Source: Alphaproteobacteria bacterium (GTDB lineage Bacteria; Pseudomonadota; Alphaproteobacteria; TMED109). Taken from it: a stretch of 64,000 nt of DNA. Below are positions 27,899-38,649 of this stretch, piece after piece (the stretch's first letter is position 1; each line of letters opens with the position of its first letter). The notes below the pieces were generated by a model. The model saw only the letters and a program-made list of their open reading frames with translations, was not told where the DNA came from and made no database searches. The stretch is taken from the NCBI GenBank assembly GCA_021296265.1, contig JAGWAT010000011.1, forward strand, positions 1 to 64,000, given 5' to 3'. The position numbers and the translations under genes were made by a program.

Positions 27899-29209
27899 AT
27901 GATTCCCCGCTACGCCCGCGCCGAGATGACTCGCCTCTGGGCGCCAGAGACCAAGTATTCAATCTGGCTTGAAATCGAGGCCTTGGCCTGCGAGAAGCAG
28001 GAGCAGTTGGGAACAATTCCGCGCGGCGTCGCCGAGAAACTACGCCGCCACGGGCGCGTCGATATCCCGCGCATCGACGCCATCGAACAGGAGGTGCGCC
28101 ACGACGTGGTCGCCTTCCTGACCAGCCTGGCCGAACAGGTCGGGGAAGAATCCCGCTTCGTCCATCACGGAATGACGTCGTCCGACGTGCTCGATACCTG
28201 CCTCGCCGTCCAGTTGACGCGAGCGACGGATCTCCTCCTGAAAGACCTGGATGAGCTTCTCATCGCCCTGCGGAGCCGGGCGCACGAAGCCAAGGACATG
28301 ATCTGCATTGGTCGCTCGCACGGTATTCATGCCGAGCCGACGACCATGGGCCTCAAGTTCGCCCAGGCCTACGCGGAGTTTGACCGGAACCGGGATCGGC
28401 TGCGGGCAGCTCGCGCCGCCATCGCCTCCTGCAAGATCTCCGGCGCAGTGGGCACCTACGCGTCGATCTCTCCCGAAGTCGAAGAGCACGTCGCGAATCA
28501 GCTTGGACTGGCACCGGAGCCGATATCGACCCAAGTGGTGCCGCGCGACCGGCACGCGATGTTCTTTGCAACACTGGCCGTCATCGCCAGCTCGGTGGAG
28601 CGGGTCGCCACTGAAATCCGGCACCTGCAGCGCACCGAGGTGCGCGAGGTCGAAGAAGCGTTCGCGGAAAGTCAGAAAGGGAGCTCGGCGATGCCGCACA
28701 AGCGGAACCCCGTTCTCTCGGAAAACCTGACCGGTCTTGCGCGTCTCGTCCGCTCGATGGCAGTTCCTGCGCTCGAAAACGTGGCCCTATGGCATGAGCG
28801 CGATATTTCGCACTCCTCGGTCGAACGCATGATTGCCCCGGATGCCACGGTCACGCTGGATTTCGCGCTGGCCCGTCTGGCCAACGTGATCAAGAATCTG
28901 GTGTTGTACCCGGAAAACATGCAGGCCAACCTGGAGCAACTGGGCGGTTTGCACGCGAGCCAGGCCGTCCTGCTGGCACTGACGGAGGCGGGGGCGACGC
29001 GAGAGGTTGCCTACCGAATCGTCCAGCGCAACGCGATGCGGGCCTGGGCCAAGGAAGGGCGTTTCCGGGACCTGCTCGCTGCCGACCCCGACGTCACGGC
29101 GCATCTCGGCCCGGACCGGCTCGCCGCCGCCTTTGACGACGCCCGTCACCTCCGCAATGTCGATGTCGTGTTCGATCGGGTCTTCGGAACCGCTGTCACT
29201 CCGTCATGA
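27899..29209 (+). CDS. purB: Adenylosuccinate lyase
   Basis: PurB removes fumarate from SAICAR and from adenylosuccinate in purine synthesis. The 436-residue protein has the IWLEIEALACEKQ N-terminal segment, the HHGMTSSDVLDT motif, GRSHGIHAEPTTMGLKFA with the catalytic His, and the fumarase/aspartase signature GSSAMPHKRNPVLSEN. It overlaps the convergent ATPase zeta gene by 14 bp at its 3' end. purB beside the zeta gene is common in alphaproteobacteria, although the usual purS/Q/L genes are not here. Confidence 0.96.
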   Translation: MIPRYARAEMTRLWAPETKYSIWLEIEALACEKQEQLGTIPRGVAEKLRRHGRVDIPRIDAIEQEVRHDVVAFLTSLAEQVGEESRFVHHGMTSSDVLDTCLAVQLTRATDLLLKDLDELLIALRSRAHEAKDMICIGRSHGIHAEPTTMGLKFAQAYAEFDRNRDRLRAARAAIASCKISGAVGTYASISPEVEEHVANQLGLAPEPISTQVVPRDRHAMFFATLAVIASSVERVATEIRHLQRTEVREVEEAFAESQKGSSAMPHKRNPVLSENLTGLARLVRSMAVPALENVALWHERDISHSSVERMIAPDATVTLDFALARLANVIKNLVLYPENMQANLEQLGGLHASQAVLLALTEAGATREVAYRIVQRNAMRAWAKEGRFRDLLAADPDVTAHLGPDRLAAAFDDARHLRNVDVVFDRVFGTAVTPS

Positions 29210-29516
29210 TCTCGGACTTGGCCTGGTCGAGCAGACGCTCCATCTCGGCCCGAATTTCACTCTCGCCCTTCGGCATGCCGGCTGCCTCGAAATCGGCCAT
29301 GAGCTTCCGCACGACATCAGCGTCACCCGGCTCGTCAAAGTCGGCCACCACCACTTCCTGGGCATAGCTGGCCCGCTCCGATTCGGGGCGGCCCATGACC
29401 TCCGCTGCCCACAATCCCAGCAACTTGTTCCGGCGTGCGACCACCCGAAACTGCAACTGCTGATCGTGCACGTACTTTTTCTCGGCCTCGTCCTTGCGAT
29501 CGTCGAACGTGGTCAT
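29196..29516 (-). CDS. F1-ATPase inhibitor subunit zeta (DUF1476)
   Basis: This 106-residue protein matches the DUF1476 family, shown in Paracoccus to be the zeta subunit that blocks ATP hydrolysis by F1-ATPase. It starts MTTFDDRKDEAEKKYVHDQQ, the inhibitory N-terminal helix region, then RVVARRNKLLGLWAAEVMG, a loop, and a charged helical C terminus ending LLDQAKSEIMTE. The family is essentially alphaproteobacterial and is a good taxonomic marker. Its 3' end overlaps purB by 14 bp head-on. Confidence 0.92.
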   Translation of the reverse strand: MTTFDDRKDEAEKKYVHDQQLQFRVVARRNKLLGLWAAEVMGRPESERASYAQEVVVADFDEPGDADVVRKLMADFEAAGMPKGESEIRAEMERLLDQAKSEIMTE

Positions 29517-29757
29517 GATTGCTGTGTCCTTCTCGTAGGTTGAAGCGCCCCCGGAGGCATCTTCGTTCGTCAGGTCCGGCTATACCAGAAGGCTTTGCCG
29601 GAAGCGCTTCCATGTGCCCGGGGACCCTCTGATCCCGTGTCTGGGCAGGTTCGTCACGATGGCGGCCCCCACTTGGCGCCGTCACCGCCAGGCTGGATTA
29701 CCCGCCGCGCGCCATGGCCGGCACGCTCGCGGGGATCATCGCCCCCGCGACCCTCGG

Positions 29758-30165
29758 CTACGAGGCCATCGTGGGAGGGTCGCAGGCGACGGTCTCCATC
29801 TTCGCCGGGATCGACAGCTCCAGGATCTTCAGGTCGTCCGATGTGCCGATCTCGTTGTGCCGCATACCGCCGGGAATAAACAGGGATTCCCCTGCTTCGA
29901 GCCGGATTGTGTCCCCCGTCTCGAATTCCAGTTCGACCCATCCCTTCAACGCGTAGATGAACTGCCCCTCGCAGTCGTGGTAATGCCAGCCGGTGGGCTC
30001 CGTCATGCCGCGGATGGCCGTCATCGTTTGGGCGCGCAGTTTCCCGAGGCTGGCTTCGGTCACCCCGAGGTCCTGATAGGTGAAGAAATCGCGGCGGCCC
30101 GGCACGCTCGGCGCGTTTTCCGAGGTTGCGTGCGCCAGCTTTTGGAGGGGATGAACAGTGGACAT
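29758..30165 (-). CDS. Cupin-domain protein
   Basis: The 135-residue protein is a single-domain cupin. Cupin motif 1 is GWHYHDCEGQFIYALKGWVE (His-x-His plus Glu metal ligands) and motif 2 is GESLFIPGGMRHNE with the last His. The N-terminal 40 residues, including RRDFFTYQDLGV, are outside the fold. A strong AGAGGAG box precedes the ATG at 30165, which decides the start. The gene stands alone, divergent from the broken NRDE gene; the ligand or reaction is unknown. Confidence 0.8.
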   Translation of the reverse strand: MSTVHPLQKLAHATSENAPSVPGRRDFFTYQDLGVTEASLGKLRAQTMTAIRGMTEPTGWHYHDCEGQFIYALKGWVELEFETGDTIRLEAGESLFIPGGMRHNEIGTSDDLKILELSIPAKMETVACDPPTMAS

Positions 30166-30359
30166 GGGCGGCTCCTCTCTGGGACATAAAGTGTAGCGGC
30201 CGCCACGGTCAATGCCCAGAGAGATCGGGTCCGAAAAGCCGTGACCCGCCTCACGGTCCGTCGCGCCGGCACCCGTCGCCGGGATCGTCGATTCCGTTCG
30301 TGAATCGGAAACCGGCTTTGAGTACGATTCCGGCTGCCTGCCACCTTGGACCGGCCGAG

Positions 30360-31084
30360 ATGTGCACACTTGTCCTGCTCCTGCGCCCCGACCATCGTTG
30401 GCCCGTGATCATCGGCGCCAATCGTGACGAGCTGGTTGCACGCACGTGGAAGCCACCGGCCTGCCATTGGCCGGACTCGATCTGGAGCGGGGTGGAACCT
30501 GGCTCGCCGTGAACGAGGCCGGCGTCGTGGCGATGCTTCTCAATCGCCCCACCCCAGACCCGCTGGCGCCCGGATTCCGAACCCGGGGAGAGCTTCCCCT
30601 GCTGGCGCTCGAGCATGATTCCGCGATCGCCGCCGCGGCGGCCGTGATGCAGCTGGACGCGGGGCACTGGAAGCCGTTCAACCTGGTGATTGTCGACCGG
30701 CACGCGACCATCTGGATCCGGGCCGACGGCGACCTGACCCAGCATCGTGTTCCGGCCGGGCTGTCCCTGCTCGCCAACGGTGAGATGAATGCAATATCGC
30801 ATGCACGCATCGGTACTTATCGCCCGTTGTTCCAACAAGCTTCAGCACCGGATCCCGACCAAGATCGCTGGGAGGAATGGACCCGGCTGCTGGGACAGGC
30901 TCCGCCCCCGGGCGGTCCGCCGGAGGCCGGCATGGTGATCCCCACGGATCGCCGCGGCTTCGGGACGGTTTCCAGCACCATGCTCGCGCTGCCGGCCGAC
31001 GCGGGCAGGCGGCCCGCCTGGAAATTCGCTCCCGGGCCTCCGGACCAGATCGGCTTCGCGGCCGTTCCGATGGGAACGGCCTGA
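30360..31084 (+). pseudogene. NRDE/TANGO2-family protein, frameshifted
   Basis: The N terminus, from the ATG at 30360, reads MCTLVLLLRPDHRWPVIIGA then NRDE, the hallmark of the NRDE (TANGO2-like) family, and runs to RTWKPPACHWPD before reaching a stop at 30510-30512. The expected continuation, AGLDLERGGTWLAVNEAGVV and the rest of the family, is in another frame from about 30470 to 31084. So one gene has been split by a frameshift near 30468-30478. The shared 9-mer TGGCCGGAC at 30468-30476 fits both flanks, suggesting a deletion between short direct repeats. If real, the gene is probably dead; a sequencing or assembly error is possible. Confidence 0.75.
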
Positions 31085-31195
31085 CAGGTTTCCGGGAGCC
31101 GCGTTGACTCGACCCACCTGTCGGCACATCTTCCCTACGCACGCCCTGCCAGAAGCCGTCGAGCTAGGGGCACTACCTCCTCAGGGGTCCAACCG

Positions 31196-31807
31196 ATGCG
31201 CTACCTTTGTTCCCTCGCACTCGTGCTCGCGTTCGCCGCAACGGTACCGGAAACTGCGACGGCCCAAACCGCCGATCCCGGAGGCGGACAAATCGATCTT
31301 CGCCGTGAGACCATGGCCGCAATGTGGCAGCGGCTCGATCGCTTGTCCGCACTGATCACGGAATCGACGGCAGACGTCAGTGCCACCGGGGAGCAGATCG
31401 TCGTCCAGCCGGACCGGATGACCCCGACGGAGGTCTACGCGCTGGTGCACGGCACCGAGCCGTCGACGGATGCCCGGGACATTTCCGACCTCCTGGAGCA
31501 CGTGCGGACGCTCTGGTCACCCCGTTCCAATCGCGGCTGGCACGGGTCGACCCGGGCGGAACCCGTCATCTGGGTCCTGCCGGGCGTCTTCCAGCGCTAC
31601 TTCGATGACACGATCGGCGCTTCCGACGCGCTGGTGGCAGCGTTGTCCGGCGATGACGGCCCGGCAGCGCAGCGGGCAGTCTGCGATCTCAGTCGCACCT
31701 GCGGCCGGTGCCACGCGATTTTCCGGCGGGTCACACACGGTGATCTCAAGGTGGAAGGCAACGGATGGACCGGCAATTACGCCGCCTGCAGGGGTCTGGG
31801 CAACTGA
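31196..31807 (+). CDS. Cytochrome c'-like periplasmic protein
   Basis: The 203-residue protein has a Sec signal peptide (residues 1-24, core LCSLALVLAFAATV, cleavage after TATA-Q). A single heme-attachment site CGRCH (residues 169-173) followed by AIFR, placed near the C terminus of a helical protein, matches class II cytochromes c (cytochrome c'/c556). It is longer than the usual 130-150 residues, has a DRMTPTEVYALV segment that could be the N-terminal helix, and has two further cysteines (163 and 198). Redox partner unknown. The ccm genes in this window would mature it. Confidence 0.7.
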   Translation: MRYLCSLALVLAFAATVPETATAQTADPGGGQIDLRRETMAAMWQRLDRLSALITESTADVSATGEQIVVQPDRMTPTEVYALVHGTEPSTDARDISDLLEHVRTLWSPRSNRGWHGSTRAEPVIWVLPGVFQRYFDDTIGASDALVAALSGDDGPAAQRAVCDLSRTCGRCHAIFRRVTHGDLKVEGNGWTGNYAACRGLGN

Positions 31808-31977
31808 TCACGCTCGCCGGCCCGGCGACCGATGTCCCCAGCGGGCACGGTGCGGTGCGTTCCCGCCCGGTCTGCCGCCGTTGGGGGAGGGTGCCCACAG
31901 CCCTCGACGGGGCGGTTCGACTACGAAGGTAGGGACTGTCCCCTGCGTGCGCCGGCCCCCGTTACCAGAAATGCGTG

Positions 31978-32328
31978 CTAGCGGGCACCGGTAGCCAACG
32001 ACGTCCGGCAACCGCCGAGCGCGTCCTCGAGGCGGGTCTCCTGATGATCCGCGGCATAGGCTCGGGCCGCCCGTCGCCCGTCCTCGACGGCAGGCTCCAC
32101 GAGGAATGCATCGAGCCCAAGCTCATCAATCCGCGCTTGGAGTGCCGATGCCAGTGCTTCTGCAGCTGCTGACTCACTGACCTCAGGCGCCGCCTCCGCC
32201 AAACCCAGACACCAGGCAAGATGCGCCCCGTGGGCGGCGGTTTCCACCGCGTGGGAAACCCGCGGAGCGGCAATCAGAACCGCACCCAGCACGGCGAGCG
32301 CCAAGGGGCGCCGACCCCACGCCTGCAT
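31978..32328 (-). CDS. Small secreted alpha-helical protein of unknown function
   Basis: The family is not recognised. The 116-residue protein begins MQAWGRRPLALAVLGAVLI, a Sec signal peptide probably cleaved after SHA near residue 25. The mature 90 residues are Ala/Glu-rich and helical, with one Cys near each end (in LAWCLGLAE and GGCRTS) that may form a disulfide. It lies 37 bp downstream of the haloalkane dehalogenase gene on the same strand and could share its transcript. The start at 32328 was chosen because it gives the signal peptide. Confidence 0.5.
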   Translation of the reverse strand: MQAWGRRPLALAVLGAVLIAAPRVSHAVETAAHGAHLAWCLGLAEAAPEVSESAAAEALASALQARIDELGLDAFLVEPAVEDGRRAARAYAADHQETRLEDALGGCRTSLATGAR

Positions 32329-32365
32329 CCGCCCGACTGCGCCGGGCCGCACTCCCGCGCGCCTC

Positions 32366-33259
32366 CTACGGGAGCGTGTCAAACCAGTTCTCCAGCGCAC
32401 GGCCGATCTCGTGCGGTGAATCCTCCTGGATGAAGTGACTTCCCCTTACGGTGACTTCGGTCTGATTCTTCCAGGTACGGCAGAATTCCCGCTGCGGGCC
32501 GACGAGGATGGCCCCGGGGTCCGCGTTGATGAAGAGCTTGGGGAAGTCCGTACCGGGCAGCCAGCCCGCGTACGCCTCGACGATCTCGCACACGTCGGCG
32601 GGCGTCCCGCCCACGGGGATCTCCCGCGGCCAGGACAGCGTCGGGCGACGCGATTCACCCGGCTCGGCGAAGGGCCGCCGATAGATGTCCATTTCCGCCT
32701 CTGTCATCGGCCGCAGGACCGAACCTGGCAGCACCCGCTCCACGAACATGTTGCGTTCCAGAATCAGTTCGTCGCCCTTCGGCGAGCGGAATCCCTGAAA
32801 GATCCCCCGCGACGCTTCCGGCCACTCGTCCCAGTCAACGGGGCGAACAATGGCCTCCATGTAGGCGATGCCGCGCACGGCTTCCGGATGCCGGGCCGCC
32901 CAGTGAAAGCCGAGCGCGGAGCCCCAGTCATGGACCACGAGCGTCAGGCGCTCGCCGATACCCATCGCGTCGATGAACGCGTCCACGAAGTTCCGGTGGT
33001 CCCGGAACCGATAGGTTCCAGGCCCGGTGTCCGGGAGCGGGTCGGAATCCCCCATCCCGACGAGATCCGGCGCCACGCACCGGGCGCGGTCGGCCAGATG
33101 CGGGATGATGTTTCTCCAAAGGTACGCTGACGTGGGATTGCCGTGCAGGAACAGGACCGGATCCCCCTCTCCCTGATCGACGTAGGCCATCTCGAGGCCC
33201 GCCACCCGGATGCGTTTCTTGGGAAGTTCCTCGGCGGAAACCGTCTCAGGTGCGCTCAT
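32366..33259 (-). CDS. dhaA: Haloalkane dehalogenase (HLD-II type)
   Basis: The enzyme hydrolyses carbon-halogen bonds to give an alcohol and halide. The 297-residue alpha/beta hydrolase has the complete subfamily-II pentad: halide-binding Asn41 in FLHGNPTS, nucleophile Asp111 and halide-binding Trp112 in VVHDWGSALG, acid Glu135 in IAYMEAIVRP, and base His275 in GSHFIQEDSP. No signal peptide. The ATG at 33259 gives the normal N terminus. It lies 7 bp downstream of the PaaG-like gene, with an SDR gene before that, so a small catabolic operon is likely. Other alpha/beta hydrolases can be confused with this family, but the pentad argues for a true dehalogenase. Confidence 0.88.
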   Translation of the reverse strand: MSAPETVSAEELPKKRIRVAGLEMAYVDQGEGDPVLFLHGNPTSAYLWRNIIPHLADRARCVAPDLVGMGDSDPLPDTGPGTYRFRDHRNFVDAFIDAMGIGERLTLVVHDWGSALGFHWAARHPEAVRGIAYMEAIVRPVDWDEWPEASRGIFQGFRSPKGDELILERNMFVERVLPGSVLRPMTEAEMDIYRRPFAEPGESRRPTLSWPREIPVGGTPADVCEIVEAYAGWLPGTDFPKLFINADPGAILVGPQREFCRTWKNQTEVTVRGSHFIQEDSPHEIGRALENWFDTLP

Positions 33260-33266
33260 CGGTCCC

Positions 33267-34064
33267 CTAGCCTCCCACAAACGCAGGTGTGCGCTTCTCG
33301 GCGAAGGCCGAGACACCCTCGATGCCGTCAGGGCCCTGCGCCGTCCGCGCAATTTCCCGCGACTCGGCGTCCATCTGGCTCTCCAGCGTCTCGCCGGCCG
33401 AAGCCAGCAGGAGTCGTTTGACTGCCCCGTACGCCTGCGTCGGGCCGGCGGCAAAGTGTTCGACCTGGCGGGCCACCTCCGCATCGAGCCGGTCGTCGTC
33501 GCACACGCGGTCGATCATGTTCATCGCCAGCGCTTCCTCGGCCATGAACCGGCGGTTCGTGAGCATCAGCTCCCGGGCGCGCCGCAGCCCCACCAGCCGG
33601 GGCAGGAAGAACGTCGAGCTCCCGTCGGGCGACAGGCCCGCAGCGGTATAGGCCACGGAGAACTTCACCGAGCGGGCGGCAAATACGAGGTCACAGCTCA
33701 GCGCCAATGACAGCCCGCCGCCGGCGGCCGTCCCCTGGACCTTGCAGACAACCGGCGCGGTCATGCGATTGAAGTGGGAGATCGCTCCGTGGAAATACGT
33801 GGTGATGCGAAGGAGTTCCGCCCCCAGGTCGTTGTGCCGATCGCGGAAGCTGGTGAAGTGCTTGAGGTCGCCGCCGGCGCAGAACATGGGGCCCCGGGCC
33901 TCCAGCAGCACCACCCGCACCGCAGGGTCACTCGCTGCCGCCACGGCCGCCTCGTACAACTCCCTGGAGGTTTCAAGATCGAGGGCGTTCGCCTCGTCGG
34001 GCCGGTTCAGCATGATGCGACCGACGGCCCCCTCTCTCTCGTACAGAACTTTAGGAACGCTCAT
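33267..34064 (-). CDS. Enoyl-CoA hydratase/isomerase (PaaG-like)
   Basis: The 265-residue crotonase-fold protein has RIMLNRPDEANALD, the oxyanion-hole stretch MFCAGGDLKHF and the second oxyanion strand VQGTAAGGGLSLALSCDLV. YTAAGLSPDGSSTFFLPRLV resembles PaaG, the ring 1,2-epoxyphenylacetyl-CoA isomerase, where the Asp in SPDG is catalytic, and it lacks the Glu pair of standard enoyl-CoA hydratases at that place. The ATG at 34064 was chosen over a longer frame for its match to the family start. It is followed at 7 bp by the dehalogenase gene. Confidence 0.82.
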   Translation of the reverse strand: MSVPKVLYEREGAVGRIMLNRPDEANALDLETSRELYEAAVAAASDPAVRVVLLEARGPMFCAGGDLKHFTSFRDRHNDLGAELLRITTYFHGAISHFNRMTAPVVCKVQGTAAGGGLSLALSCDLVFAARSVKFSVAYTAAGLSPDGSSTFFLPRLVGLRRARELMLTNRRFMAEEALAMNMIDRVCDDDRLDAEVARQVEHFAAGPTQAYGAVKRLLLASAGETLESQMDAESREIARTAQGPDGIEGVSAFAEKRTPAFVGG

Positions 34065-34122
34065 AGTCGTTGAACCCTCTTGTAGATGGACGCGAAATTG
34101 CGAAGGACAGGCGTATGCCCGC

Positions 34123-34863
34123 TTACCAGGACTCAGCCCAGGGCCGGAGGTCGAACTCGAAACTCCATGCGCTTCGCGGCTGCTTATGCACCGACCAGTA
34201 GACTTCCGCAATGTCCTCGGGGTCGAGCACGTTGGGCTTCAGCGGCCGGGTCTCGAGCAGGTCCTGCCGGTGCTCGCGGATAAACGCCGTATCAATGGGA
34301 CCGTCGATGATCGCGTGCGCGACATGGATCCCCTGCTGACCAAGTTCACGGGCCATGGATTGGGCGAGTGCCCGCAGCGCGAACTTGGCTCCGGCAAAGG
34401 CCGAAAACCCGCTGGCGCCGCGTACGGACGCCGTCGCTCCTGTGAAGAAGATGCTCCCGCGGCCACGGGGCGCCATGTGCCGCGCTGCCTCGCGGCCCGT
34501 GAGAAAACCCGCATATGCGGCCAGTTCCCAAATCTTCCGGTAGACCCGGCCTGTCGTCTCGACGATCGGGAACTGCACGTTGGGCCCGATGTTGAACACG
34601 ACCACCCCGAGCGGTCCGATTTCCCGCTCGACGCGGGCAAACAGCGAGACCACCTCGTCTTCGATCCGCGGGTCGAGCGCAAAGGGATGAACGGGCAATC
34701 CCTCCGCGTGCAGCCGCTCCACCAAGCCGGCCAGCCGTTCCAGCTTGCGGCGGGTCACGACGGCGGTGTAGCCACCGCGCGCAAACCGAGTCGCAACGGC
34801 GCCGCCGGTCGCATCGCCGGCGCCGACGACCAGGATCACTTCGTTTGCATCAGCCTGAACCAT
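34123..34863 (-). CDS. SDR-family protein with Phe in place of the catalytic Tyr
   Basis: The 246-residue protein has the Rossmann motif VVGAGDATGGA and FNIGPNVQFP in the NNAG position, and the overall SDR length. The active-site segment reads SAFAGAKFAL: Lys160 is kept but Phe156 stands where classical SDRs have Tyr, so normal carbonyl/alcohol chemistry is doubtful. Many close relatives, as I recall, share the same FAGAK sequence, so it may be a subfamily trait with another reaction. It is the first gene of the leftward SDR/PaaG-like/DhaA series. Confidence 0.78.
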   Translation of the reverse strand: MVQADANEVILVVGAGDATGGAVATRFARGGYTAVVTRRKLERLAGLVERLHAEGLPVHPFALDPRIEDEVVSLFARVEREIGPLGVVVFNIGPNVQFPIVETTGRVYRKIWELAAYAGFLTGREAARHMAPRGRGSIFFTGATASVRGASGFSAFAGAKFALRALAQSMARELGQQGIHVAHAIIDGPIDTAFIREHRQDLLETRPLKPNVLDPEDIAEVYWSVHKQPRSAWSFEFDLRPWAESW

Positions 34864-34955
34864 CTGTCCACCTCCGGACCGCTTCGCGGAAGCCCGTTTC
34901 GCAAGCGTGCACGCACAACCCGCTCGCTGGCAACGGTCTATGCTGGCATCGGAAG

Positions 34956-35363
34956 ATGCCCGAACCGTTCATCCCGCGAACCCGCCGGCGGTGCATCGGC
35001 GGCGCGCTGGCGCTTGCTCTCGCGGGTCTCGGCTCCGGTGCCGGCGCCCTGGAAACCTGGCCGGTCGAGCCGGTCGAAGTCACGCCACCGCTGTGCAACC
35101 GGTTCCAGCACAGCGGCGAGCTTGCGTGCACCAACATCGTGGAAGTCGTGGTGCGGATTCCTGCCGACGCGATCAACCCCGGCCTGGTCCGTTGCGTACT
35201 GTATTCCGAAGAACAACAGGTGCTCGGCACCGGCGAGGCGATCCTGCGGCCGCCCACGGGACGGCTCTGGGTGGTACTCCGCAGACGCGCCCGGTTTGGC
35301 GTGACGACCCTGCATACCCACACGGCCTGCACGATCCAGGCTCCGTACTCGGTGCATGAATGA
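34956..35363 (+). CDS. Small secreted Cys-containing protein, unknown
   Basis: The family is not recognised. The 135-residue protein has an N-terminal signal with Arg-rich start (PRTRRRCIGGALALALAGLG), Sec-like but with a possible twin-arginine flavour, cleaved near residue 31. The mature part has cysteines in PPLCNRFQ, LACTN, VRCVLY and TACTIQ, consistent with two disulfides, and a beta-rich pattern. The start at 34956 follows GGAAG. It is divergent from the SDR gene and 315 bp from rplU. Confidence 0.5.
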   Translation: MPEPFIPRTRRRCIGGALALALAGLGSGAGALETWPVEPVEVTPPLCNRFQHSGELACTNIVEVVVRIPADAINPGLVRCVLYSEEQQVLGTGEAILRPPTGRLWVVLRRRARFGVTTLHTHTACTIQAPYSVHE

Positions 35364-35563
35364 TGACGCTACCGCGCATCGCCTAGAGCGGCGGCCAAGG
35401 TACGGTCTCCGGGCGGCCGGGACCATCAGCCCATGCCCGAATGGAGGCACCCGCCGACCGGTTCTGACCACTCGGCCGCCGCTGGGACGGGTACCGGCGG
35501 CAGACGGTGCTCATCGGGCCCCGCCCCCGCGATCCCGCAGGGTGCCAAACGGTCAACACCGGT
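35364..35563. other. Gene-free stretch upstream of rplU
   Basis: No gene seen between the small secreted protein and the rplU promoter. The 315-bp gap as a whole holds the rplU promoter and leader (next entry). Confidence 0.5.
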
Positions 35564-35591
35564 TTGACGTTGCGAACAAATGATGGATACT
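35564..35591 (+). promoter_or_regulatory. Predicted rplU-rpmA promoter
   Basis: TTGACG at 35564-35569 and GATACT at 35586-35591 with 16-bp spacing make a reasonable sigma70-type promoter. Transcription from about 35598 would give an 80-nt leader before the rplU ATG at 35679, long enough for ribosomal-protein feedback control, though no specific structure is recognised. Confidence 0.5.
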
Positions 35592-35678
35592 GCGCTCGAT
35601 GAAGCGAAACACTCGGTTACCGCCGGGTCTGCGTTCGCTTGCCATCCTTTCCAGTCTCGGTGTATCGGATTGCTGGCC

Positions 35679-36083
35679 ATGCACGCGGTCATTCGTACAG
35701 GCGGAAAACAGTACAGAGTTACTCCCGGTGACGTGGTCACCGTGGAGCGCCTCGCGGACGATGCCGGTGCCACGGTCACGTTCGAAGAGGTCTTGATGGT
35801 GTCGGACGGCGAGCAGTCGCTGGTCGGGACCCCCCTTCTGGAAAACGCCAGCGTCACAGGAACGGTGGCCGAGCAGATGCGCGCCCCGCGCGTGATCGTG
35901 TTCAAGAAAAAGCGGCGCAAGCATCACCGCAAGCGCAACGGGCACCGCCAGCAGCTGACGGTGGTTCGCATCACCGACATCAACATCCCCGACCACACGG
36001 CCGCCGGGCGCCCCGAAGACGGGCGTACCGATGCCGAGCCCGCGGCCGAAGAAGCCGTCCCGGCCGCCGACAGCACGCCGTAA
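35679..36083 (+). CDS. rplU: Ribosomal protein bL21
   Basis: bL21 is a structural protein of the large ribosomal subunit that contacts 23S rRNA. From the ATG at 35679 the protein is 134 residues, starting [20 protein letters not shown], with the basic motif [18 protein letters not shown] and the end VRITDI. The tail of about 30 residues, rich in Glu and Ala, goes beyond the usual 103-residue core, as seen in some alphaproteobacteria. A longer in-frame start at 35580 has no L21 homology. rpmA follows 12 bp later. Confidence 0.95.
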   Translation: MHAVIRTGGKQYRVTPGDVVTVERLADDAGATVTFEEVLMVSDGEQSLVGTPLLENASVTGTVAEQMRAPRVIVFKKKRRKHHRKRNGHRQQLTVVRITDINIPDHTAAGRPEDGRTDAEPAAEEAVPAADSTP

Positions 36084-36095
36084 GGAGCACAGAGC

Positions 36096-36356
36096 ATGGC
36101 CCACAAGAAAGCAGGCGGTTCATCGCGCAACGGCCGGGATTCGGCCGGGCGTCGGCTCGGGGTGAAGAAGTACGGTGGCGAGCAGGTCCGTGCCGGCAAC
36201 ATCATCGTGCGCCAGCGCGGAACGAAGTTTCACCCGGGTAACTGTGTTGGCATTGGCAAGGACCACACATTGTTCGCGCTGGCCGACGGGAACGTCGTGT
36301 TTCGGAAGAAGGGCGGCGGCCGTTCGTACGTCTCGGTCGACGCAGCGGAGCACTAG
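36096..36356 (+). CDS. rpmA: Ribosomal protein bL27
   Basis: bL27 sits near the peptidyl-transferase centre, with its N terminus reaching the P-site tRNA. The 86-residue protein starts [20 protein letters not shown] and contains [20 protein letters not shown], the family signature. AAGGAG lies just before the ATG. A GC-rich hairpin with a short T-run follows. Confidence 0.97.
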   Translation: MAHKKAGGSSRNGRDSAGRRLGVKKYGGEQVRAGNIIVRQRGTKFHPGNCVGIGKDHTLFALADGNVVFRKKGGGRSYVSVDAAEH

Positions 36357-38647
<2,291 letters not shown>

Positions 38648-38649
38648 GC

